A stretch of 39,709 nt of DNA from a virus (IMGVR_UViG_3300037196_000141:1-39709), one strand, 5' to 3'. Numbered from the stretch's first letter, positions 14,175 through 23,801 are shown. Notes: generated by a model not told the origin, from the letters alone. Program-made: numbers and translations.

Positions 14175-14591
14175 ATGGCTAGAAAAAAAAGTGTGTTGAA
14201 CCAAGCAAGCACAGACGTAATTGAAAAGAATTTCTTAGAACCAGATCCAGAAGGCTTCAAGCCGATGGATGCTGCTGAGAAAGAAATTACAGGGGTTGTC
14301 CCAGTACGGGTGATGCCCAAACTTAGAAAGGTTATCTTTCTAAACGGTCGGGACCCAGGAGTTGCACTCCACTTCCACTACCATTCAAAGACTCATCCTC
14401 TGAAACACTACACCCTATTCCATGGGAAAGAACACGAGCTTACTGAAGAGATCATAGATCATTTAGAGAGTTGCGCAGAGAGACAATATGCCTATCGTCA
14501 GGGACCCGATGGTTGCCCAGAACAATATGTAAAGAGTCTCAAATACATCTTCCAATGCCGTAACTCTGGCTCACGTCAATACGCCGCTTAA
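14175..14591 (+). CDS. Protein of unknown function in the virion block
   Basis: 138 aa. It has a basic N-terminus, then 'KVIFLNGRDPGVALHFHYHS' (residues about 51-71) rich in His, then a helical region with two Cys. No family recognised. Position between capsid and tail adaptor suggests a head-completion or minor head protein. Leader AAGG in the expected place. Confidence 0.65.
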   Translation: MARKKSVLNQASTDVIEKNFLEPDPEGFKPMDAAEKEITGVVPVRVMPKLRKVIFLNGRDPGVALHFHYHSKTHPLKHYTLFHGKEHELTEEIIDHLESCAERQYAYRQGPDGCPEQYVKSLKYIFQCRNSGSRQYAA

Positions 14592-14600
14592 GGACCTCAC

Positions 14601-15743
14601 ATGACTTGGACTTTGTTTAATATGAGAGGGATGTTTAGGGGTGTGACTGGCACTCCTAGTCCCGATCAGATCTCTGATACTCAGATTAATACTCTGCTAA
14701 ACAACTACTATGTTTATCAGATGCCCTTCGAGCTGAAGGAACAGATCCAAAATCAATTCCTTACATTCTATACAACTCCCGGGGTTGACGTGTATGCGTT
14801 TCCGGGGGGTTACTTTACAGATTCGCCAGGGGCTTATGCCGATGGCTTCCCCATGGTCTTCTATCAAGACCCTGACATCTTCTTCCAAGACTGGCCCCAG
14901 CAATATGCAGTAGATAACATCGCTGTTGGCAATGGAGTAACTACAATGTTTAGTGGAGGACTTCAAAACCCTCCTATTATAATTGGCACTCCTTTCTTTG
15001 CTGCCGATGATCCAAGCGGCAACCAGCAATTACTAACTGTCGAAGAAGGTCCCACAATAAGCCAATCTATTGCAACAGGTAATGGAACTGCATCATACAA
15101 CGGCACTCTATCAGTTGTACCTGTCACTACTTCTTCTCTATCTATAACGGATGGGATTGAAACATTCAGGGACAATGGATCGGGAATCTTACAAGGAAGT
15201 CTTGGTGGGACGGGAACTATAGCCTATTCGACAGGTATTTGGAGCATTACATTTGCTTCAGTAGTTCCTGTAGGAATCAACATCATTGCGACCTATGCGA
15301 CTAACGATACTATTGGAGTTCTTACTGGCGATGGGAGCGGTACTATTAACTATCTTACTGGCGCCTATTCTCTTACTTTTAATACTCCTCCTGCTAGCAC
15401 TGCGGTAATATACGCAAAGTACCAGGGCTATGCCCCTAATAGGCCGCAAGGTGTGTTGTTCTTCAACAACGAATTCACCCTACGACCAGTTCCACCACAA
15501 GCCTTCACTATTTTGATGCAGGGTTTTGTCCAGCCTACTCTTCTAGTCAATGATGGCGACCTTCCTACACAGCCTGAATGGGGACCTCTGATTGTCTATG
15601 GAGCTGCCTTAGAAAGATTCAGCTTTGTCGGAGATCTCGACAACTATGAACGGTACTACCCGATCTTCAAGAAGTTCGAGAATGTAGCTCTTGGAAGAAC
15701 AATTCAACAATATACAGCCGAGCAATCGGTCCCGAGGTTCTAA
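14601..15743 (+). CDS. Tail adaptor / head-to-tail connector with inserted beta repeats
   Basis: 380 aa. The helical N-terminus ('LFNMRGMFRGVTGTPSPDQI') and the C-terminus ('EWGPLIVYGAALERFSFVGDLDNYERYYPI') suit the helical ring adaptors that bind the portal (P22 gp4 or T7 gp11 type). Residues about 155-280 are a beta insertion made of two copies of a repeat ('ITDGIETFRDNGSGILQGSL' then G-T-I-x-Y-x-T-G-x-[WY]-S-[IL]-T-F). The same repeat is in the tail hub at 16336. The insertion roughly doubles the size of a normal adaptor. Confidence 0.7.
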   Translation: MTWTLFNMRGMFRGVTGTPSPDQISDTQINTLLNNYYVYQMPFELKEQIQNQFLTFYTTPGVDVYAFPGGYFTDSPGAYADGFPMVFYQDPDIFFQDWPQQYAVDNIAVGNGVTTMFSGGLQNPPIIIGTPFFAADDPSGNQQLLTVEEGPTISQSIATGNGTASYNGTLSVVPVTTSSLSITDGIETFRDNGSGILQGSLGGTGTIAYSTGIWSITFASVVPVGINIIATYATNDTIGVLTGDGSGTINYLTGAYSLTFNTPPASTAVIYAKYQGYAPNRPQGVLFFNNEFTLRPVPPQAFTILMQGFVQPTLLVNDGDLPTQPEWGPLIVYGAALERFSFVGDLDNYERYYPIFKKFENVALGRTIQQYTAEQSVPRF

Positions 15744-16336
15744 TGTCTTACAATCCTAGCATCCCTTTACGTACAGACTTTTTAAGTGTAAGCCAAGGAC
15801 AAATAAAAACAAACTTCAGCCAGTTGAATACTGTCTTTGGAAATGACCATGTTCCTTTTGATTCTGGGACTAATCCAGGGCTTCATAATCATGTGACTAT
15901 ACCCAACGCAAGTACCGATCCTACAATTTCTGGTAATACTATAGAGATGTACATGAAGGCATTGGGTGGTATTGGCGCTCCCTTCCTAGCAAGTTCCGCC
16001 TCAACAGGAGTAATGTGGTCAGGTGGAACGACATATCCATCCGTGACAGCGGTAACTGGTGGCAATGGCTCTAATGGATATATCAGGTTTCCTAATGGAA
16101 TAATGATCCAATGGGGCAATGGGATGGGATCAGGCTCCAATCCTTACTCTTTGAACTTTGCAACACCTTTTGCAAATGCTTGTTTTGCTGTAATTCCTGT
16201 TGGTTATGTAGGAAGCAATTTAGTAACCATGGCTGTTAGGCCAGGCGCTTTATCTAAAACAGCTTTCCAATATCAATCTGGCAATAGCGGTTCTATCGCC
16301 AATGTTTCCGTAATGTACATCGCGATAGGTAACTAA
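15743..16336 (+). CDS. Tail fibre-type protein, gp53-like C-terminus
   Basis: 197 aa. The N-terminal part ('SYNPSIPLRTDFLSVSQGQI' onward, with 'NFSQLN' and 'DHVPF') is a common attachment segment of phage fibres. The C-terminus from about residue 113 ('GYIRFPNGIMIQWG', 'FATPFANACFAVIPVG') matches the gp53-like receptor-binding domain (G-Y-[IV]-x-[LF]-P-N-G-[LI]-x-[IV]-Q-W-G). Overlaps both neighbours by TAATG, so it is coupled between adaptor and hub. Probably binds the host surface. Confidence 0.8.
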   Translation: MSYNPSIPLRTDFLSVSQGQIKTNFSQLNTVFGNDHVPFDSGTNPGLHNHVTIPNASTDPTISGNTIEMYMKALGGIGAPFLASSASTGVMWSGGTTYPSVTAVTGGNGSNGYIRFPNGIMIQWGNGMGSGSNPYSLNFATPFANACFAVIPVGYVGSNLVTMAVRPGALSKTAFQYQSGNSGSIANVSVMYIAIGN

Positions 16337-18777
16337 TGGTAGGCTTCCAGCCCTTTCTCATCTCCGAGTTCAAGACTGGGTTGTTTAACTACCTGGAACC
16401 ATGGATACGCCCTAATGAAGCCTTTGAGCCTCTATCCAACGCCTATGTGTATAGAGGTGCTCTCTATAAGCGTAATGGCTATCAACCCTGGGCAATAGGC
16501 ACTCCAGTATCATCCATCGTTATAGATACGGGCGACAGTGTAACCAAGCAATTTAGCGGAAACATAGCTCCTTTGCCAATTCAAGATGGCACTTTGAGCA
16601 TCACAGATGGCGTTGAAACATTAATAGATAATGGAGATGGCACTCTTACGGGAACTCTGGGGGGTGCTGGTACTATTAATTATGTAACGGGGGCTTATGT
16701 CATAGCCTTCGAGACAGCTCCCGGACTTCATGTATCTATCACAGCTTCTTATTCTATATCTAACTCCCATTTATCTTATCAAGATTACTTAGGAACTGGC
16801 AATGGCGGATCTACATATTTTGGAACATTGCAAACTGTTCCTATTGTGCCTGGTACATTTAATCCCTTTAACGGTGTTGAATCGTTTACAGATAATGGCC
16901 TCGGTGTACTTACCGGATCTCTTGGTGGGAATGGAGTTATCGACTATACCACTGGCGCTTATTCTATTGATTTCAACTCTGGTTTTGCCGCAGGAGTCAA
17001 TTTCTACGCAAACTTCAGCCCAGCCTCAAACATAGGGCGCCCTATTATGGGCATCATGCAATGGACCGACGAGTCCTCTGATATGGCCCATCTTGTAGTG
17101 GCTGACACTCGCAGGACCTCTCTTTTCATAGATAACACAGATACTTTTGTTCCTTTGAACACTGTATCGCAAACCTATACGGTGCAAAGTGGATCTAATA
17201 TCCCTTTTACTTTCAATCTTGGCTTTACTGCTGTCTTTCCCTATACCAATGCATTAACGCCATATACCGTCACCGTCTCTTACTCTGGCGGCTCAATGAC
17301 AGATGATGGGACAGGACACTTCACGGGTGGCTCGCCTGGTCTAATGCTCCCATTAACTTCTACTGTAAATTACGGGACAGGAGTAATTGTAGTTCAATTT
17401 CCTGCAATGACTACATTTCCTTTGGGTACTGTTTTCACGGTTACTGCAACATTGGCAGGAGACTATTTCACAGGGAACTTCTCCAACTTCTTCAATTGGG
17501 TGAACTGGCAGGGCAATTTGTTCATGACCAACAATGTAGATCCTATAACCCTATTCAACGGGACCAATCTATTTAGGCCTCCATTTTCCATTACCCAAGC
17601 AGACTATGATTCATTTACTAACGATATTGCCACGTGCCTTGAAATTGATGTTTACAAAAACCGTTTCCTGGTTCAAAGACCTACCCTAACAACGGCGGCG
17701 ACAGGTGTAGGAGAAAATTCTCTTGAAGGACAAAACATTAGATGGTCCGCTATCAATTCTCCTTTCAATTTGGTACAAGACGTAACAGGACAAGGAGGAT
17801 TTCTTGCTGCCCCTACTGACGACTTTCTACAATGCTCTTCCTACCTACGTGATCAGTTTGTTGTTTTCTTTACTAATTCTACGTGGACTTTTAGGTACAC
17901 TGGATCTGATTTTGCTCCTTTCCGGTTCGACAAGATAAACAGCTCTAAAAGCACTAACTGCCCTTATGCGAATATAGATTATGATGAACGAATTACCTCT
18001 ATTGGGTATAAAGGACTTATTGCTTGCGACGGCGTTAATGTTCAGCGTTACGATCTTAACATTATTGACCAGTTTCTAGAGATAGACCAAGCTTGGATAG
18101 GGCAATGCTTCGGCATACGCTTCGACAATCTTAATCAATCATGGATGCTTTACCCTGCCGAAGGGAAGCAAATGTCTACCAATGCTCTTGTTTATAATTT
18201 CCTTGAGACTACTTGGTCTAACTTCAGTCTATCGATGTCATGCCTTGGACTTTACTTCGAGACTCAAGACATAGAATGGGAACAATGCGTGCAAGGGGCT
18301 TTACCCGTGAGCAATTGGGACAACTCAACTGTAGCTTGGGATACCTATCTTGCTCAGGCAAGAATGCCCACTTTGCTCGGAGGTGGTCAAGATGGTGTTG
18401 TATATCAGATGAATGTTGGCAATACGGACGACGGAGTGCCAATAACAGCGGATATTACCTCTACCAGATGGAACCCTTTTATTGGCCAAGGTCAGAAGGT
18501 TCAGTTCGGGCATATTGACTTCTACTATCAGTCTTTTGAAGCACCTAATATCCCTGAAATGACTCTTCAGTTCTATGTAGACAACTCCGAATCTCCTGCT
18601 GCAACACGAACCCTTACAATGGATGGTCTTGTCAGTAATGACTATGCCATGAAGCGGATCTACATAAATGCTATGGGAGAATTCCTAAGAGTAGAGATGA
18701 CTTCTAGTTCAAATGCTCCTTTTAAGATAAATGGAATGGTCCTATGGGCTAGACCTGCTGGGAGACTTACTCCCTAA
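16336..18777 (+). CDS. Tail hub/stopper protein (gp10-like or tail tubular B-like)
   Basis: 813 aa. The opening 'GFQPFLISEFKTGLFNYLEPWIRPNEAFEPLSNAYVYRG' region (residues 3-41) and later propeller-like repeats ('DDFLQCSSYLRDQFVVFFTN', 'WTFRYTGSDFAPFRFDKIN', 'RITSIGYKGLIACDGVNVQRYD') fit the beta-propeller protein that closes the podovirus tail nozzle. Residues about 68-138 and 153-228 are two copies of the repeat also present in the adaptor ('DGTLTGTLGGAGTINYVTGAY'). A third, diverged beta unit spans about 275-378. These insertions enlarge the usual core. Confidence 0.75.
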   Translation: MVGFQPFLISEFKTGLFNYLEPWIRPNEAFEPLSNAYVYRGALYKRNGYQPWAIGTPVSSIVIDTGDSVTKQFSGNIAPLPIQDGTLSITDGVETLIDNGDGTLTGTLGGAGTINYVTGAYVIAFETAPGLHVSITASYSISNSHLSYQDYLGTGNGGSTYFGTLQTVPIVPGTFNPFNGVESFTDNGLGVLTGSLGGNGVIDYTTGAYSIDFNSGFAAGVNFYANFSPASNIGRPIMGIMQWTDESSDMAHLVVADTRRTSLFIDNTDTFVPLNTVSQTYTVQSGSNIPFTFNLGFTAVFPYTNALTPYTVTVSYSGGSMTDDGTGHFTGGSPGLMLPLTSTVNYGTGVIVVQFPAMTTFPLGTVFTVTATLAGDYFTGNFSNFFNWVNWQGNLFMTNNVDPITLFNGTNLFRPPFSITQADYDSFTNDIATCLEIDVYKNRFLVQRPTLTTAATGVGENSLEGQNIRWSAINSPFNLVQDVTGQGGFLAAPTDDFLQCSSYLRDQFVVFFTNSTWTFRYTGSDFAPFRFDKINSSKSTNCPYANIDYDERITSIGYKGLIACDGVNVQRYDLNIIDQFLEIDQAWIGQCFGIRFDNLNQSWMLYPAEGKQMSTNALVYNFLETTWSNFSLSMSCLGLYFETQDIEWEQCVQGALPVSNWDNSTVAWDTYLAQARMPTLLGGGQDGVVYQMNVGNTDDGVPITADITSTRWNPFIGQGQKVQFGHIDFYYQSFEAPNIPEMTLQFYVDNSESPAATRTLTMDGLVSNDYAMKRIYINAMGEFLRVEMTSSSNAPFKINGMVLWARPAGRLTP

Positions 18778-19214
18778 TGTCTGTACCTGTAACCTTTAGA
18801 ACAAACCTTACATCTACAACAACAGTGCCAGAGGCTCCTGAGCTTCTGATACCCTATCTTACTCGGCAATTCGAAGACATATCTACGGCTGTTAACGCAA
18901 GAGACTTCAACTTCTTTCCAATGGCAATCAATAATGTACCCGCCAGCATCATCAACTTGCCGACCTTTGGGAGCTACTTGATTTGCATTAGTGGCATTAC
19001 TTCTGGGCTTCCTACAACTATCGTTGCTGTTTGCAAGAACTCTTCGACCGCTGCTGCAACGATTGCTGTTTTAGCATCGCAGGCGGGAACTGCACCTTTA
19101 GCATTTGTAGGTGCAACTCTAACAGTTTCTTCGACGGCTTCAAACATACAAGTGAATCATTCGGTTGCAACATCAGGCAATTATAACATCAGATTTATAG
19201 GAACACAACAATAA
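18777..19214 (+). CDS. Small tail-region structural protein
   Basis: 145 aa, Ser/Thr/Ala-rich, beta-type composition, no Cys-rich or enzyme motif. The start overlaps the hub stop (TAATG) and its end overlaps the GNAT gene in the same way. No family recognised. A minor tail or fibre role is inferred from location. Confidence 0.65.
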   Translation: MSVPVTFRTNLTSTTTVPEAPELLIPYLTRQFEDISTAVNARDFNFFPMAINNVPASIINLPTFGSYLICISGITSGLPTTIVAVCKNSSTAAATIAVLASQAGTAPLAFVGATLTVSSTASNIQVNHSVATSGNYNIRFIGTQQ

Positions 19215-19639
19215 TGGGATCCTCTATCGATGATCTAACGTTTGTTAGGCTCAAAATACCAAGACTTATACCAGTCGAACTAATCGAATCCGTGAAGGGT
19301 AAAACCTTTACTCCTGACCAATTCTACAAATATATAGAAAACAACAAGGACAACCCTTATGTCCACCTCTATGCCCTGGTCGATAAAGACAAGAAAATAC
19401 ATGGCTACCTCTGGGCCGAAGTCAACTTGTTAGATGGTGCACTTTTCATCAATACCTTTTCAATAGCTAAAGAATATTGGGGTAATGGAGAAGCAATGCC
19501 AAAAGTAATTGAGTTCTTAAGGACATTAAAGGAAAAAGTCAAAGCACAACATGTCTTCTGGATAACAACTAATGAGAAGTTCTTCTTAAAAAAAGGGTTC
19601 AAAAAATCCAAAAACGTACTAATGGAATTTCACGACTAG
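19214..19639 (+). CDS. GNAT-type acetyltransferase-like protein
   Basis: 141 aa. Family features in order: strand 'YALVDKDKKIHGYLWAEVNL' (residues 54-73), strand 'LFINTFSIAKEYWGNGEAMPKVIEFL' (V-x-P-x-[YW]-x-G-x-G-like acetyl-CoA loop), then 'FFLKKGFKKSKNVLMEF' (the usual C-terminal GF motif). The acetyl-CoA loop (Y-W-G-N-G-E) is degenerate against Q/R-x-x-G-x-G/A. GNAT-like genes beside podovirus tail genes are known, but their targets are not. Coupled to the preceding gene by TAATG. Confidence 0.75.
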   Translation: MGSSIDDLTFVRLKIPRLIPVELIESVKGKTFTPDQFYKYIENNKDNPYVHLYALVDKDKKIHGYLWAEVNLLDGALFINTFSIAKEYWGNGEAMPKVIEFLRTLKEKVKAQHVFWITTNEKFFLKKGFKKSKNVLMEFHD

Positions 19640-19648
19640 TGATATAAT
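19640..19648 (+). promoter_or_regulatory. Candidate extended -10 promoter before ejection genes
   Basis: TG-A-TATAAT (19640-19648) is a perfect extended -10 element in the 34-base gap between the GNAT gene and the first ejection-protein gene. No good -35 is visible, as often with extended -10 promoters. Transcription would start near 19655, 19 bases before ATG 19674. Confidence 0.4.
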
Positions 19649-19673
19649 AAAATTAATAATTGACAGGTAACTA

Positions 19674-20213
19674 ATGGGACAATCTAAGAGCCAGTACACA
19701 AAAGAAAGCGTTGTAACGCCTGAACAACAGGGCTATCTAAACCAGCTCCTTCAACAAGCAGGTCCCAATACCCAACAAGCCGCTGCTGGCTTCCAGCAAT
19801 TCCTTCCTGGTGGAGGAGGTGGAGACGCTATTGTTAAGGCTGCCCAGAATCGCTTCCAGCAACAGACCATTCCTCAGATCATGAATGCCTTTGGGACTAA
19901 CGGTAAGTCTTCTAGCGCCCTTAATCAGGCCCTAGCAGCCGGAGGCGCTAACCTCAATACAGATATAGCAGCCCAGCTTGCCCAATTGCAGCTAGGAGCT
20001 GCTGGTGGCCTTGCTGGCATCGGACAGAACCAAGGGGCATTAGGCGCCCAGACACCGCAATTCGCCTTAGCGCCAAAGCAAACACCATTCTGGCAGCAAT
20101 TGCTTCTGGGAACTATCAACCAAGCAGGCCAAGGCGTTGGGGCTGCTGCCGCTGGCGGCGCATTCGCCAAGCCTGCCGGTATTAATATTGGACAGCCAGG
20201 ACTTGGAGGCTAA
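19674..20213 (+). CDS. Internal virion (ejection-type) protein, Ala/Gln/Gly-rich
   Basis: 179 aa. Begins M-G-Q-S-K-S-Q, then 'TPEQQGYLNQLLQQAG' and long Ala/Gly/Gln helices ('NLNTDIAAQLAQLQLGAAGGLAG', residues about 94-116). This composition and the place after the tail hub fit the small DNA-ejection proteins of P22-like podoviruses (compare gp7), which leave the head with DNA and form a channel in the host envelope. Assignment is by pattern and order. Confidence 0.65.
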   Translation: MGQSKSQYTKESVVTPEQQGYLNQLLQQAGPNTQQAAAGFQQFLPGGGGGDAIVKAAQNRFQQQTIPQIMNAFGTNGKSSSALNQALAAGGANLNTDIAAQLAQLQLGAAGGLAGIGQNQGALGAQTPQFALAPKQTPFWQQLLLGTINQAGQGVGAAAAGGAFAKPAGINIGQPGLGG

Positions 20214-20422
20214 TGAAAGACGACGGCTTCGCTAAACAATTTAAAGAAAGAATGCCTCTTGAGCCCATCTCTCCTTTGGGACCTATCCTTAGAGAAGCAT
20301 CGCCCCCTTCTGCCATGAGAAAACGCAATAGCGTTGCTGTAGGCAGCCAGACCGAAGCTAATCCTGGCATGGTAGGGAAACAGGATAGAATGCGAAAGGC
20401 GACTGGAAGGAGCAACTACTAA
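20213..20422 (+). CDS. Small basic protein between ejection proteins
   Basis: 69 aa, rich in Arg, Lys and Pro, no predicted long helix. Overlaps both neighbours (TAATGA at 20212-20217, TAATG at 20420-20424). No family recognised. Likely a minor virion component because it is embedded in the ejection-protein operon. Confidence 0.6.
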   Translation: MKDDGFAKQFKERMPLEPISPLGPILREASPPSAMRKRNSVAVGSQTEANPGMVGKQDRMRKATGRSNY

Positions 20423-21681
20423 TGATTCAGATATTGCCACATATCCCAGGCTTTGGTGAAAGGCTTGCGGATTCTTTGACTGGGGCTGCCGGAAATGTAG
20501 GGCTCGGCTTTGTTAAGCAGATGCAGAATGAGAGAAGTGACAGAGCGCTGCAAGATGTTGCCAATCCGAACCTTTCTCCTTTTGATAGATTTAGAGCATA
20601 TGGCAAGCTATCACCCGAACTACAGAAGAACTTAGCGCAACCTTTTTCTGCGCTTATTGGACCGGAATCTCAAGCTGCTGCTGACATCAAGGGATATCAA
20701 AACTATAATGCCATGAATGGGCAACCACCTCAGCAACCATCTTCAGTGAATAATCCTCAGCAACCTCCTTCGGGTGGTCTAGCTCCACAAAATATTCCAC
20801 AGGGTGTTGCACCGCCGATTGGACAACAACAACCAGCTCAAGAAGATCTAAACCCTCAATCTCCTACTGAACAATTGCAGAATGAAAGAAATCAATTGAT
20901 CAATGAGACTAAAAAGGCTGGCTCAAAAAACCCCTACTTAGCTGGAGAGGGAAAAGCTGCTGAATATAAGCTAAAATATTTGGATAAGATTGAAGACGAA
21001 TGGGTACAGGAAAATAAAAAATTTGGCGAACCATATAGCGATTTAGGTTCACTTCGTCGAAATAAGCAAAAACTTGAAAGTGTCAAAGAACTTCTTAAAA
21101 ATGAAAACTTTAGTTTAGATAAGAATATATTTAGAAACGGCATTACAGCTATCCTTTCAGATGAATTTGATACTTTTGCTGAGCTATTAAAGACTCCTGG
21201 AGAAAAGAAAGCCTGGTCTCTGCTAAGAGATGCATTAAGGCCCAAAGAACTTGGTGGTAGCAACCCGTCAACAAAAGAAGTCCTTTTAGCTAAATCCACT
21301 TTGCCGAGTGGACTAAATGATACTGAAACGAACGAGTATATCCTTGACAACCTGATCTTAGATGCAGATAAAAACATCAAGACGGCCGAGGCTATCAACA
21401 AAGCGAACGCTTCAAGAAAGACAATCGCGATAAATCCCGGAGAGTTTAGAACAGGTATCGACAATGCCGTTTCTCCTTATCTGGAAGAACAGCAGAAGAA
21501 AATCAATGATAAATTCTATGGCCCGAAAATTAAGGCTGCCAATCAAAGAATTAAATCAGAAAATATCCAAGTTGAGCCCAATGAAATATTAATGATTACT
21601 CCGGATGGCAAACCTGTAGCAGTCCTTAAAGATAGAATAGATGAAGCATTAGAAAATAAATTCACTCTTCCGGAGCGTTAA
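20422..21681 (+). CDS. Internal virion (ejection-type) protein
   Basis: 419 aa. It has a helical N-terminus with amphipathic and Gly-rich parts ('GFGERLADSLTGAAGNVGLGF'). A Pro/Gln-rich low-complexity linker (about 95-150, 'QQPSSVNNPQQPPSGGLAPQ') follows. The long charged helical C-terminal region has 'LRRNKQKLESVKELLKNENF'. No enzyme motif such as a lytic transglycosylase was found. Position after the small ejection protein suggests a gp16/gp20-type ejection role. Confidence 0.65.
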   Translation: MIQILPHIPGFGERLADSLTGAAGNVGLGFVKQMQNERSDRALQDVANPNLSPFDRFRAYGKLSPELQKNLAQPFSALIGPESQAAADIKGYQNYNAMNGQPPQQPSSVNNPQQPPSGGLAPQNIPQGVAPPIGQQQPAQEDLNPQSPTEQLQNERNQLINETKKAGSKNPYLAGEGKAAEYKLKYLDKIEDEWVQENKKFGEPYSDLGSLRRNKQKLESVKELLKNENFSLDKNIFRNGITAILSDEFDTFAELLKTPGEKKAWSLLRDALRPKELGGSNPSTKEVLLAKSTLPSGLNDTETNEYILDNLILDADKNIKTAEAINKANASRKTIAINPGEFRTGIDNAVSPYLEEQQKKINDKFYGPKIKAANQRIKSENIQVEPNEILMITPDGKPVAVLKDRIDEALENKFTLPER

Positions 21682-23801
21682 TGGCCACTCAAGCAGCTCC
21701 ATCTTTCTTCAGAGAAATTCCTGAGTCAACAGGAAATAAAATTTCTCACATTAATGACGATATTCTAATTGCCCAAAACAAAGTCTCAGGCAACCCCGAT
21801 GCCTCTCCTTTTTATAGAGATGTGCACGTTCAATCTCAGCAGCAACAAGAAGAGCCAGAAAGTTATTTAAAAGATAAACTTAGAACGGCCCTTCAAATTC
21901 CTCAAGGAGTTGCAGAATTGACTGGCGCTGGAGCATTTACTGGTCTGTCTCATTTCCTTGGAGCTGGGGAAATATTTGATCCAGAAGAAATAGAAAGGAT
22001 CAGGGCAATCTCTGAAAGAGAAGGCATCCCATTTGACGAAGATGCCTACCTTGAAGCTGGCCGAAATGCTTTGAATTTTTTCCCTACCGTACGAAATGTT
22101 GGAAGAGAAGTTGAAAAGCTTACAGGCATTCCTCTGTCTCCAAAGACACGAGAGCAAGAGTATTTAAGATTTGCGACTAATGTAACCAAAGGGCTGGGCG
22201 GAACTAAAACATTTCAGCCTGAAGGTTATGCATTCAGAGGAACAAATCACGTCCTCCCAAATGCCGTGATTGGGGCAGGCGTCGCAGGGGCACGAGAAGG
22301 CTTAGTTGCAGCTGGTGTCCCAGAAGGCATTGCCGATGTTGTTTCTCTCGGACTAATCAAGACTCCTACAGCCGGCGCAACAGCAACTACCATAGGCACG
22401 GCTTCTAAACCATCAGGCCTGCCAACAAGGCAATATGAAAAGACTACTGCTCCAAGGCCTACGCCTGATAAAAAGATCAATCAAATTACTAATAAGGTTC
22501 AAAAGGACTTCGAAAAAGTTTCAGATAAAATAATTGAAAAAAGTCCGATAGGCGAAACTGCTAGCAAATTAGCAAATGATGCATCTTACAAAGCTGATAC
22601 TAAGCAACTTCTAAATGATGCTCAGACTCTTGCAGATTCTATGCCACAGGAAATTTCGCCGCAAATATATAAAGATTCATTAGAAAAAGTTTCACAAAAT
22701 AAGCCGAGAAAAGGGTTTCTGCCAAGTGAGTATGACAAATCCTATCAAAAATTTATGGAACAACTTGAAAAAGATGCTCCTAAAGATAATTTCAAAGCAG
22801 GGAAAGTTGTCGAGCAATATCGAAAGACTAACGAGGAGCTTGGAGAATATTTCGAGCCAGGCGCCTCCCACGCACTAAATAGAGGGAAAAGAGATGCTCT
22901 TCTAGATTCGAATAGAGCCTTAGTCGACGTGTTGGAAAAAACTTCCCCAGATTCCCCATTAATTCCCCTTTTCAAAGAAGGAAATGAGCGTTGGATGAGA
23001 ATCATGGATGCTGAGGCTGTTGATGACTTTATTAAAGACGTCTTTCCTGGCGACACCATTAATTATAAAGCTGTTAAAAAATACTTTGAAGACCCATCTC
23101 ATCAACGACAATTCCAGAGAGCATTAGGGGAAAAGGGTGCAAATGAATTTGAGCAATTACTGACCGATTTAGCTACTACACAAACTCCTTACAAAATGTT
23201 AAGGCGTGCTGAAGGTGAAGGGTTTAAAGAACTTGCAAAGACAGGTGTTTCTTTCATATTTGGAAAGCATGTCGGAGTCACAAGAGCCGGATATAGCTTA
23301 ATTAAGGCTGGACTCAAGAAAACTTTAAACGCTGTTCTAGATAAGCCTCAGCTTGCTGTAACTTGGAAGAAGGCAGTAGAAGATTTGAATAAAGGTAAAT
23401 TTTCCGCCGCCCAAAAGGGTTTTAGCAAATTAAGTGAGGAAGCAAAGATTCTTCCAAGGCAAACCAAATCTTCTCAAAAAGTTGAGCCGAACACTATAGA
23501 AGTTAAGGCAAAACCAATACAAGCGCCTCCATCATCTCCATCAAGCGCTGTCGGGCAAGATATGAAACAGGCATTTTCAACAATGAAAGGCGCTTCAGCT
23601 CAAAAGCTTTATGAAGGCATTTTCAATTCGTTAGAAAAAGGCAAGTCTACATTTGCTGGCATACGGGATCCTTTAATTCAAAAAGCTAAACCATATTTTG
23701 ACAAAGGCTATATTAAATCCCCAGAAGATCTAAAAGAATTTGTAAACAATTTCCAAAGCTTCATCAATAAGCATCAAAAGAAGTCTAATCCACAAAAATA
23801 A
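21681..23801 (+). CDS. Large internal virion (ejection-type) protein
   Basis: 706 aa, last gene of the virion block. It has a Gln-rich N-terminus. Residues 65-90 ('ALQIPQGVAELTGAGAFTGL') and 192-225 ('AVIGAGVAGAREGLVAAGVP') are Ala/Gly-rich amphipathic segments suited to membrane insertion, and a long helical, Lys-rich remainder follows (about 250-620). No peptidoglycan-cleaving motif seen. Overlaps the previous stop (TAATG). Its last 17 bases are also used by a tiny leftward ORF (23785-23856). Confidence 0.65.
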   Translation: MATQAAPSFFREIPESTGNKISHINDDILIAQNKVSGNPDASPFYRDVHVQSQQQQEEPESYLKDKLRTALQIPQGVAELTGAGAFTGLSHFLGAGEIFDPEEIERIRAISEREGIPFDEDAYLEAGRNALNFFPTVRNVGREVEKLTGIPLSPKTREQEYLRFATNVTKGLGGTKTFQPEGYAFRGTNHVLPNAVIGAGVAGAREGLVAAGVPEGIADVVSLGLIKTPTAGATATTIGTASKPSGLPTRQYEKTTAPRPTPDKKINQITNKVQKDFEKVSDKIIEKSPIGETASKLANDASYKADTKQLLNDAQTLADSMPQEISPQIYKDSLEKVSQNKPRKGFLPSEYDKSYQKFMEQLEKDAPKDNFKAGKVVEQYRKTNEELGEYFEPGASHALNRGKRDALLDSNRALVDVLEKTSPDSPLIPLFKEGNERWMRIMDAEAVDDFIKDVFPGDTINYKAVKKYFEDPSHQRQFQRALGEKGANEFEQLLTDLATTQTPYKMLRRAEGEGFKELAKTGVSFIFGKHVGVTRAGYSLIKAGLKKTLNAVLDKPQLAVTWKKAVEDLNKGKFSAAQKGFSKLSEEAKILPRQTKSSQKVEPNTIEVKAKPIQAPPSSPSSAVGQDMKQAFSTMKGASAQKLYEGIFNSLEKGKSTFAGIRDPLIQKAKPYFDKGYIKSPEDLKEFVNNFQSFINKHQKKSNPQK

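Noticed and set aside
20934-21464. 176-codon leftward ORF within the ejection protein gene
   Set aside because: Ser/Phe/Leu-rich antisense shadow without ribosome site.
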